Below are positions 56,379 to 64,000 of a DNA stretch of 64,000 nt, piece by piece. The stretch is from positions 2,108,001 to 2,172,000 of the forward strand of contig JAIXMG010000002.1 in the NCBI GenBank assembly GCA_025201345.1. Reading direction: 5' to 3'. The notes below the pieces were generated by a model. That model was not told where the DNA came from and searched no databases. It was given only the letters and a program-made list of their open reading frames with translations. Positions within the stretch are counted from its first letter, which is position 1. Each line of letters starts with the position of its first letter. The stretch is from Thamnidium elegans (lineage: Eukaryota > Mucoromycota > Mucoromycetes > Mucorales > Mucoraceae). Made by a program: the position numbers and the translations under genes.

Positions 56379-58133
56379 ATGTATTATTATAATTATTATT
56401 TGCTTTTATTTATATTATTTTCAAGTCTTGTTCATCTGCAAGAATATGATGACGATTCACCACCTGAATTAAGTGATCCTGTAAATCAAGACATTTATAA
56501 CTCGAAAGAATTATTTACACATGAGCCCAACATTACTAGAATCAATGACTTGATTCAAGTTAAAATGTACTGTGAAGTGGGTCAAGAACATTGTAAAAAA
56601 GTACAAAACTCACTTGTTTCAGCAGCTACACGTCTATCACAAGTTTTAGTTTTAAGAAATGAACTAGTGTGAGTAAAATAATAATGGCTCTTTTTTTGTT
56701 ATGTATCAACCAACAAATTATATTAATATATATAGATAGTATCAAAGCTTCTTATTATAGCTTTTGTTTAAATAGTTGTTCTAATAGTACATTTGGATGG
56801 GGATCACCTAGTTCACAAGTACGGATAAAAAAATGAAGTTTTTTATTCTTAAAAAGTATTAATAACATTGTATCTATAGTTTACACTTATTTCACTAAAT
56901 CAAGCAGATTCAAACTTTATTTATCCTCAAGCATTAGCTAAACAATTAAGGGCATCCTATACAGATAGTTCAACTTGGGCAACATACGATATTGCAATTG
57001 ATATTAATCATGACATTTACTTAAACGATGAAGGACTTTGGTTTAATTCGAGTGAAACAAGTATTAATGATAATCAAGTGGACGTTGAATATGTCATGCT
57101 GCATCAAATCATTCATGGACTAGGCATGCTTTCTTCGTGGGCACCTTACTTTTCAGATACATCGTCACCCTTTCAACAATTATTAAAAGGAGTAATACCT
57201 TCAGATAACTTAAAGATGATGACACCTAATCCCAATTGGATTATTACACAAGATGCTGGGCCCGCTTATATAACAGGTTTTCAACCTAGTTTAATTTTTG
57301 ACAAGTTTTTAAACCTATTTATACCTGCCAAAAATATTACTGTAGACCTAGTTGAATATAGTTTTGATATGCAAAGTTTCTGTATTGCTGATTTTCAAGG
57401 TTCTTTTATAGTCAACTTTATGAATTCCTTCTTAAATAATGCAACACAATCTTCTAGAGCAAAATCAATGTACGTTTCCATGTCAACACCAAAGACACTA
57501 GAATTTAGATATGTTCATTCAAGCGAAAATCCAAGTGTGTTTTATACCGACCCTTATTTAAATTCAACATATAAATCAATTCAATTAATGACTGGTCCAG
57601 ATTTATTATCTATGTCAAGGAAAGAATCTTATTATAGACCTGGCATATCCACTTCTCATGTTGATGATGATTATACTGGTACGCCTGACTTTTTAATGTT
57701 ACGTAATTTTATAAAAGGAAGAACCCTTGATTCACTCATTGAAGAAGGTTATTCTAATATTCCGACAATTCGTTATAATGTTACAGGTGAAAGAAATGTC
57801 AATATAACGGCATTTGTGAATAATACAATGGTAAATACAACAGTAACAAGAAATGAAACAATAGAATATACCTATAAATCTGCAATCGGTCCAGGTATCT
57901 TGCGTATTTTAGAAACAATTGGATATTCAACCGTCTTAACAAATACAAATTATACAACAGCCGTCATCAAAACCAATAAACCTGATTCACCTTGTGATGA
58001 TATGGATTTTAATACCTATAGTGGTCTAACTGATAATACTATGCCATTATCTAGCACTTCTAATGGTATTCGTTTTAGACCTAATACCATTACTCTATAT
58101 ATATTAGTGAATACTGCATTATTACTCATTTAA
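56379..58133 (+). CDS. GPI-anchored metallopeptidase-like secreted protein with HQxxH motif
   Basis: Three exons, 56379-56668, 56740-56818 and 56880-58133, give 540 aa. A signal peptide (YYLLLFILFSSLVHLQ, about 6-21) and a hydrophobic C-terminus (NTITLYILVNTALLLI) preceded by a Ser/Thr-rich spacer indicate GPI anchoring. The middle has DVEYVMLHQIIHGLGMLSSW. H198, H202 and the following HGLG fit the zinc-site helix of secreted fungal metallopeptidase-like proteins, but the Glu of HExxH is Gln199. About fifteen N-x-S/T sequons are seen. Either it is an inactive, possibly binding protein, or the family tolerates Gln. It should sit on the cell surface. Confidence 0.7.
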
Positions 58134-58647
58134 ATAAAGGAGAGAAAAAAAAATCTTGTATATTATCCATAGTCTAAGGGATTTTTTTTTACGTGAACTT
58201 GGCAATTTTTAAACATATGAAGTGCATTTCTTGATTAAATAAAAATTCTAGACTCGTGTTGTATACGGTTGTTTAGCTTAGCCACCAATTTGATTACATA
58301 TTTATATAAAAAAACTATTGCTCCTATCGTCTCCTAATATTTTTATTTTTTGCATTTTAAATTGTCTATAATAGTTATACAGTATAAACTTTAAAATAAC
58401 AAATAAATATAAATTCATGCTAACCGATAATATATATATATTACCATTCTTGTTATAAACAACAATAACAACAACCGCAGCAAAAACAACAACAAAAAAA
58501 AAACAACAACAACAATTTTGCATGAATTTAAATAAGCAGGGGGTATAACAAGAGTTCTTTATTGCCACCAACACAGGAGAATAATCTATCCATCTATATC
58601 TAAATAAGCCTTTCTACTTGTATTTATTTATGTATACGCGTGGGTAT

Positions 58648-58703
<56 letters not shown>

Positions 58704-58974
58704 ATATATATATATATATACTAATATATACACATATATATGTGTACGGATGAAGAAGAAGAATAAAGGCACAAAGAGTGACATATCTCCTAGATGATAA
58801 TATATGTATATATATATACATATATAAATATATATTTATATATGCCCCTTTTTATCTCTCCCACCTTTCCTGTTTCAAATCAAGGGTTATAAAGTACCTT
58901 TTATTTTCTTTTTTTCCCATTTCCTTTTTTTTTCTCTTTTTTTTTTTTTTTTCTTTACTTTATAAAAAAAAAAT
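58134..58974. other. Microsatellite-rich intergenic stretch
   Basis: Contains an AAC/CAA-rich region (58460-58515), a (GT)n tract of about 44 bp (58650-58693), TA-repeat tracts (58706-58760 and 58800-58840) and poly-T just before the next gene. Nothing coding. Confidence 0.7.
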
Positions 58975-59541
58975 ATGCACCCACTTGTACAATCACCTAC
59001 AACAACTACATTTAAATCTAAATGGAACACAATTAAGGATTGGTTTACACCTGATCTAGCAAAGAGACGACCTTCTCATTGTAGTACAACTAGTACCAAT
59101 ACAACAGCGACAACATCATCTAGTTGCTGCTGTAAGGAAGATACATTTATGCCACCACATACTAAAAGGCCTTCATTAACAAATTCATTAAATGAAGGTG
59201 TGTTAGATAAATGTATGTCACCATTTCGTAGAAGACCATCAAATGCATCTTGTGCGACAAGTACGTCAACAATCAATGACGATATGGATAAAGAAATTGA
59301 AAAGTTATACGAACTTTATAATTTTGCAATGGATGAAATTAATTATGCTGAAGATTCTCGTGGTTCGCCTTATTATCAAGGCGATCGAATTTCGGCTAAA
59401 GAAGCTATCGACCAATGTAATCAAACTTATAAAAAGTTAATACAAAAGTTTGAAATAGATAGCACAATAGCTTATAAAATATCTACTCTATCTATAAAGT
59501 TTGATTCTTTACCGCTACAAGATGACCAACGTTCTATTTAA
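58975..59541 (+). CDS. Uncharacterised protein with C-terminal helical domain
   Basis: Single exon, 188 aa. The first 90 residues are Ser/Thr-rich with a Cys triplet (SSSCCCKED) and several RRPS/KRPS sites that look like basophilic kinase targets (AKRRPSHC, TKRPSLTN, RRRPSNAS). The second half is charged and helical (MDKEIEKLYELYNFAMDEIN, AKEAIDQCNQTYKKLIQKFE). The shape suggests a phosphoregulated adaptor, but no family is recognised. It lies 312 bp upstream of the F-box/RCC1 gene in the same direction. Confidence 0.55.
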   Translation: MHPLVQSPTTTTFKSKWNTIKDWFTPDLAKRRPSHCSTTSTNTTATTSSSCCCKEDTFMPPHTKRPSLTNSLNEGVLDKCMSPFRRRPSNASCATSTSTINDDMDKEIEKLYELYNFAMDEINYAEDSRGSPYYQGDRISAKEAIDQCNQTYKKLIQKFEIDSTIAYKISTLSIKFDSLPLQDDQRSI

Positions 59542-59816
59542 CTTGTAAAAAGTTTTCCCTTATATCTCTATCTCTCTCTCTTTTTTTTATACGCATATAT
59601 ATATATATATTATAAAGGAAACCCAAAAAAACAAAAAAACAAAAAAACAAAAAATTCTCAAATTGACCACAAAAAAAAAAAATTATTATAATTATTACTA
59701 TTACCATTTTTATACTCTATACCTTTTATATAAATTATCAGTCCCCCCCAAAACTCCGTTTATACCCTTCTCCTCATCTCTCTCTCTCTCTCACACAAAT
59801 ACTCTTTTTATCTTTT

Positions 59817-59851
<35 letters not shown>

Positions 59852-59853
59852 AA
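59542..59853. other. Short intergenic stretch
   Basis: Contains (TA)n (59594-59612), an acaaaaaa tandem (59628-59652), (CT)n (59777-59792) and poly-T of about 30 nt immediately before the next ATG. No gene. Confidence 0.7.
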
Positions 59854-61399
59854 ATGTTGTCAAAATTACCCAGAGATATCTTGCTTCAAGACATTCTTAT
59901 ATTACTTGATAGTAAATCATTAATTAATTTATCACTTGCGTCTACATATTTCAATTATTTAGTTAATAACGATCAACATATTTGGAAAAGGTTATGCTTT
60001 CAAGAATTTAATATTTCACAAGATAATGCATTTAGAAATAAAGGCTGGAAACAGTTATATATTGCCCTATTAACTGATACAAAGGTATTTACTTGGGGAG
60101 AGAATTCTGATGATAGACTAGGCTTAACGCCTACCGTCACCTCGGACGCGTTTCAGCTTAATATAAGGTACCAAAAAGAATGCCAAGACATTTTAAAGTT
60201 ATTAAACAGAGATAAAATAGAAATCCTCGCAGAAGATATTCAAGAACTGTAACTACTCCTCAGGAGGTAGTTTATTTACAAGATAAAGGTATTATTGATA
60301 TCACATCAGGAGGTTGGTCATTTCATGCATTAGATTCTTCTGGTTCCGTCTGGATGTGGGGAACAGTAAAGTATTTTCTATATACATATATATTTTAGTA
60401 GCAATAACAATAACAACTTCTTATAATAGATGCAGCAAGAAATAAGTCCTCGTAGTTCGGCTGGTACAAGGCGTTTAACTACGCCTACTAAAATACAAGC
60501 GACAAATCATACCCAACGAAAAGTTACGTTTAGTTCTATATCTTGTGGAAGAGCACACGTCATTGGACTAGCTAGAGATGGAACTGTCTGGCATTGGTCT
60601 AATCACTTGATGTTACAATCTGTTCATTTAGACTTGGAACCAAACGAAAAGATTGTTCAAGTTGTTGCCAACTGGAGTTATTCGACTGTATTAACAAATG
60701 AAGGTGCTATTTATGTTATTCCTTCTCCAGATCTGATTATTCCATCACAAGTCACCGTAGAACCTACTCCTACCTACATTGTTACACCAAAAGTACCCAT
60801 GGATATTGTACAAATAGCTGGTTTAGATGGTTACACCTTAGCATTAACAAAAGATAGTCGTGTATTAAAGTTAGATACCAGAAATCATATCGAGTTTAGT
60901 TCAAATCCAGAACTCTATACAATCGAATTAGTTCATTTCAGTGCAAAGAAACCTGAAGTCAATTATCGTGATGGTTCTATGAATAGATTTATTACAGGTG
61001 CTTTCCTCAATTTTGCTGTATATACAAAATCAGGTCAAGTCATGTTGGGTGAAGTAAACGCTGGAGCTGATACAGAACCGATCGTGTTACCTGAATTACA
61101 AAATAGAGATGTTTGTAAAGTCTCTTTTGGAGAGTAAAGTATACAACGATCTAAGAGTTATATACACATGTATTAATATTCTTTTTTCTTATTAATGTAG
61201 TTACCATTTTGGAGCTTTAACTAATCAAGGTGAATTATTAACTTGGGGCGCTTATAGTTCAGGTGCTTTAGGTCATGGACCAGATGAAGAACCTGAGCCA
61301 AAACTAGTTGAATCTATGAAGGATATGTTTGTGTTTGCTATCGGTTTTGGTGGATGGCAAAGCTCTGTATTAGCTATTCCTACTGACAATGAACAATAG
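59854..61399 (+). CDS. F-box and RCC1-repeat protein (SAF1-like architecture)
   Basis: Four exons, 59854-60167, 60245-60365, 60430-61133 and 61201-61399, give 445 aa. An N-terminal F-box (LPRDILLQDILILLDSKSL, NLSLASTYFNYLV) is followed by RCC1-type blades: VFTWGENSDDRLGL, DITSGGWSFHALDSSGSVWMWGT, ISCGRAHVIGLARDGTVWHW, VANWSYSTVLTNEGAIY, HFGALTNQGELLTWGAYSSGALGHG and a last blade ending GGWQSSVLA. Together they form a seven-bladed propeller for substrate binding, while the F-box binds Skp1. The yeast protein Saf1 has the same layout and targets proteins for degradation in quiescence. Intron 1 (78 nt) is in frame if read through to a stop 24 codons on, so its splicing was chosen from blade continuity. 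Confidence 0.87.
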
Positions 61400-61541
61400 T
61401 AAAATCACGCATGAAACTCGATATTTCATGTGTAAATCGTGGCTTAAAGTCTTTTTTAGGCAAGTCTTGTGAAAATTAAATAAACAACTTTTTTTATTTT
61501 TATTATTATTCTTTCCTTTTTTTTATGTATATTATATCTTC

Positions 61542-62279
61542 ATGCCTCATATTATATATATACTAAGCTTTGCTTTATCGGTAAAAGCAGATTTACTACA
61601 AGAATCGGTAGCAACTTTAGCTAGTGACCAACAACAACAACAACAACTTGTTCAAATATTTACTTCCTTATTAGGAGCAATAAAGTTATCCTTTTCTTTT
61701 TTTCATTCGTTTTTTTATTTTATATACAAATGTATAACTACACTACTATCACCCATTATGTGGATTACAACTAATGTTTGGTCTAATTTCGTTACAAAAC
61801 CATTTCAACTCTTTTTACATCTTGCACATATTTTATATCCAGTAACTTTATTTTGTGTCGCGGCTGTTTGTTGTGGGTTATTTATTGGTGGTTGTGCCGG
61901 TTTTGCAGCTGAAGCGTGTTCTTCATTATTAATATCTGCAACATGGGGGCCCCAACCAAAGAAAGTATCAGTACAAGAAGATGAAGACGAAAAAGATGAA
62001 GAAGATGAAGAACACGAACGTGAAGAAGAAGAAGAAGAAGAAGAAGAGAGAGTAATGTTAAATGATAACGAATCTACGATAGATAATACTACTGGTAGTA
62101 TTTCATCATTTTTCGGTCAACGAAAGAAGGAAAAGGAACCACTTTTACAGAAACCAAAAGTTGAACAGTGGAGAGATTCAATTGATAATTCACCTGTATT
62201 AATACGTAGAATGAAATTATCCTCTGATAAGAAAAATGGTTGGGATTGGGATGAAGACGAAGACGAATTTTGTAAATAA
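61542..62279 (+). CDS. Predicted membrane protein with acidic C-terminal tail, uncharacterised
   Basis: Single exon, 245 aa. A weak N-terminal hydrophobic stretch (IIYILSFALSVKA) may be a signal. After a Gln run (QQQQQQL), a hydrophobic hairpin region (residues about 45-80) and a Gly/Ala-rich helix (LYPVTLFCVAAVCCGLFIGGCAG) follow. The C-terminal 100 residues are a very acidic Glu/Asp linker (DEKDEEDEEHEREEEEEEEE) and a mixed tail with RKKEKEPLL. The topology suggests an ER or Golgi membrane protein with a cytosolic acidic tail. No family recognised. It is 46 bp upstream of the glycosyltransferase gene, same strand. Confidence 0.5.
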   Translation: MPHIIYILSFALSVKADLLQESVATLASDQQQQQQLVQIFTSLLGAIKLSFSFFHSFFYFIYKCITTLLSPIMWITTNVWSNFVTKPFQLFLHLAHILYPVTLFCVAAVCCGLFIGGCAGFAAEACSSLLISATWGPQPKKVSVQEDEDEKDEEDEEHEREEEEEEEEERVMLNDNESTIDNTTGSISSFFGQRKKEKEPLLQKPKVEQWRDSIDNSPVLIRRMKLSSDKKNGWDWDEDEDEFCK

Positions 62280-62325
62280 AATTTAAACCTCTTTTCTTTT
62301 TTTCTTCTTTTTTTTTTATTAAACA

Positions 62326-63387
62326 ATGTTAACATGGGCAACTGAAACAACATTAATACGTCCCAACTTGAGACAAGTTGTATTTATTGTATTGAAATGG
62401 GTGTCACTAATAATAATATTGGGTATTATTCTCTTTTTCATTTTATTTGGTATTGACCTTAATCTTCATGTCACTTTAAGAGAACCTTTTTCTCCCATGA
62501 GACGTGATCCCGAACCTTTATTGTCCAACTGCTTTAAAGATTATATTCCCGAATCAAGTTCAAACCAACATTTTGGAATAATACCTAGTATACCTGTCAT
62601 TGAAGATAACCTATGTTACGATTTTGTATCTTTAATAAAGCCAACCAAAAACGTTACAACAATCTTTCATACGTTTTGGACAGGTAAAACAAGCTTTTCC
62701 GATATAGAATTAGCTACTCTAAGGTCATTCATCGCTACGCAATCACTTCAATCCATTATTTATGTTTGGACAACATCAAATGATCACGACTTGTTAAAAC
62801 CGTGGATACATGATGATAGAATTCAAATTCAAGTGATTGATAGCCATGAATTAACTCAAAACACTCCATTAACTGACTCCAATTGGTTGATAAACCATCA
62901 ATTGCTCAAGTTTGCTACTTTATACAAGTTTGGTGGCGTTTGGTTTGATCTAAATACATTGTTTATACGTAACATGTCGCCTTTATTATCTCAGGAATGG
63001 GTATCTCAATCAAACTGTCTTGAAACTTCTCCAAAAGGTTTCTTTTTACACTTTTTTAAAAGCTCCCCTTATCTTTGCGAAATCATGACGGAAGCAAATA
63101 ATCAATTAACCAGTCGTCAATTCTTGGCTGTAGACTTGTATAAAACTGTATTTCATCGTTTATTGAAGCTTAGGATTCAAACTTGGTCTGTTTTACCGTG
63201 GTGCTATACTGACCCTTCTCAATGTTTAAAGTCCAATTCTTTACCAAGTGCTTTTGACCGTAGTGAGTTTGATATAAACAAATTAAATAGGGTCTTTGCG
63301 TATCATTTACACAGAACGTGGAATTCTTCTCCAGGTACCATATTCAAGTACTTGGTTAACCAACACAAGAAACTTGTTTCTTGGTAA
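62326..63387 (+). CDS. GT32-like type II glycosyltransferase
   Basis: Single exon, 353 aa. A type II anchor (about 21-43, VFIVLKWVSLIIILGIILFFIL) follows a 20-residue cytosolic tail. The luminal part has the GT32-family layout: IFHTFWTGKTSFSDIELATL, IYVWTTSNDHDLL, and HQLLKFATLYKFGGVWFDLN, where the sugar-nucleotide DxD reads D208-L209-N210. Typical members (Och1-like mannosyltransferases, alpha-1,4-galactosyl-type enzymes) have YxYGGxYxDxD here. The replacement of the second Asp by Asn may alter metal binding. It probably acts on Golgi glycans or glycolipids; donor and acceptor are unknown. Confidence 0.72.
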   Translation: MLTWATETTLIRPNLRQVVFIVLKWVSLIIILGIILFFILFGIDLNLHVTLREPFSPMRRDPEPLLSNCFKDYIPESSSNQHFGIIPSIPVIEDNLCYDFVSLIKPTKNVTTIFHTFWTGKTSFSDIELATLRSFIATQSLQSIIYVWTTSNDHDLLKPWIHDDRIQIQVIDSHELTQNTPLTDSNWLINHQLLKFATLYKFGGVWFDLNTLFIRNMSPLLSQEWVSQSNCLETSPKGFFLHFFKSSPYLCEIMTEANNQLTSRQFLAVDLYKTVFHRLLKLRIQTWSVLPWCYTDPSQCLKSNSLPSAFDRSEFDINKLNRVFAYHLHRTWNSSPGTIFKYLVNQHKKLVSW

Positions 63388-63569
63388 CTAAATAAATCTT
63401 TTTCATTTTATAAATGTTTATTTTCGGCAACTGAAATGTGTAACTTTAAATACTACATACACTACATGCGTCTTTTATAAAAAAAAAAGGGCCTATTATT
63501 ATTACAAGAAAAAGGTAAATGCTATTGTACAATGGGTCGCGCGCAGAAAAAGAATAAAAAATATCGCTA

Positions 63570-63965
63570 TTAAAGCGGATCCTTCATCAATTGATCTTTA
63601 CGATCGTACCAACGAACAACTTCTTCATAAATTGTCCAAGAGATAGCTGAATTAAGTGGCTTACGAATAAGTCTTACACTAATACCATCAAAGAAACCCA
63701 CAAATCCCTCCTCCTAATAAAAACTTTGTTAAGCCCTAATATATATACACACACATATATATATATATATATATTCGCAATATTACCATATACACCTTCC
63801 TTGCAGATTGAATTAAATTTTTATATATCATAGGTTTCAATTGCATGCGAGTTTTCAACATATCAAAAGGTTGTGTTGTACAAGTTGCAGCCATACCTGC
63901 TACAACACCGGAACCCATATTAATTACTGCATTGGCGACAGGTAATTGATTACGGATAGAATATT
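63570..63965 (-). CDS. HEM25: Mitochondrial carrier, SLC25A38/Hem25-like (5' part outside window)
   Basis: Two 3' exons, 63965-63787 and 63713-63570, are seen; the gene continues beyond the window. They encode GSGVVAGMAATCTTQPFDMLKTRMQL, with the P-x-[DE]-x-[LIVM]-[KR] carrier signature PFDMLKTR, the linker helix and EEGFVGFFDGISVRLIRKPL, then the final membrane helix and a C-terminal tail ending DQLMKDPL. The RLIRKPLNSAISWTIYEE ending matches the SLC25A38/Hem25 group, which imports glycine (and possibly IPP) into mitochondria for heme synthesis. The intron between the exons contains a CA/TA microsatellite. Only the third carrier repeat is visible. Confidence 0.82.
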
Positions 63966-64000
63966 CTATATACACATATATTAAAAAAAAAAATATGCTT

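Noticed and set aside
58650..58760. Possible CRISPR-like or regulated repeat array
   Set aside because: Simple GT and TA microsatellites without spacers; eukaryotic context.

Overview
The window is nuclear DNA of a fungus, very probably an early-diverging filamentous one (Mucoromycota, Mucorales-like). This lineage call is an inference. The sequence is strongly AT-rich and full of poly-A and poly-T runs. Genes carry short GT-AG introns, often with a T-tract or A-tract before the acceptor and CTAAC-like branch points. Products include fungal families (Zn2Cys6 factor, PY-motif arrestin, LCL2, Med17) together with a complex I assembly factor that budding yeasts lack. Nothing looks bacterial or viral.

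Layout. 1-0.4 kb: start of a Zn2Cys6 transcription factor (-), cut by the window edge. 0.4-6.9 kb: gene-poor, simple-repeat-rich. 6.9-15.8 kb: 3-phosphoglycerate dehydrogenase, arrestin-like trafficking adaptor, LCL2-like secreted protein, TTP/Cth2-type CCCH RNA-binding protein and NDUFAF4-like complex I factor (all +), then a ten-exon monocarboxylate-type MFS transporter (-) that needs a 2-nt microexon. 18.2-25.5 kb: MRE11 (+), two uncharacterised proteins (-), a tiny Cys-rich zinc protein (+) and Mediator subunit Med17 (+). 26.9-31.6 kb (-): a GT8-GT64 fusion glycosyltransferase, a VC0807-like membrane protein and ORC6. 32.9-36 kb: exon-like relics, a putative PP1-binding protein and an aldo/keto reductase with altered catalytic residues. 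36.4-41.5 kb (-): bZIP factor, ENPP-type phosphodiesterase and a MATH-BTB-BACK protein. 42.2-43.9 kb (-): tandem CAP/PR-1 secreted proteins, one frameshifted. 44-47.8 kb: gene-free repeat region with a 244-bp foldback element. 47.8-64 kb: DUF1206-like membrane protein (-), STE20-like kinase (+), frataxin (+), a repeat-bracketed segment with a small basic protein gene and a coding relic, F-box/LRR protein, GPI-anchored metallopeptidase-like protein with HQxxH, an unknown helical protein, F-box/RCC1 protein, a membrane protein, a GT32-like glycosyltransferase, and the 3' part of a SLC25A38/Hem25-type mitochondrial carrier (-).

These are mostly independent housekeeping and accessory genes, not a pathway cluster. 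Loose themes are mitochondrial iron, heme and complex I function (frataxin, Hem25-like carrier, NDUFAF4-like), genome maintenance (MRE11, ORC6) and secretory or wall glycosylation (GT8-GT64, GT32-like, CAP, GPI-anchored protein). The items most worth a second look are the 2-nt microexon, the GT8-GT64 fusion with a degenerate GT64 metal site, the dinucleotide frameshift in one CAP paralog, and the pseudo-enzyme-like AKR and metallopeptidase.
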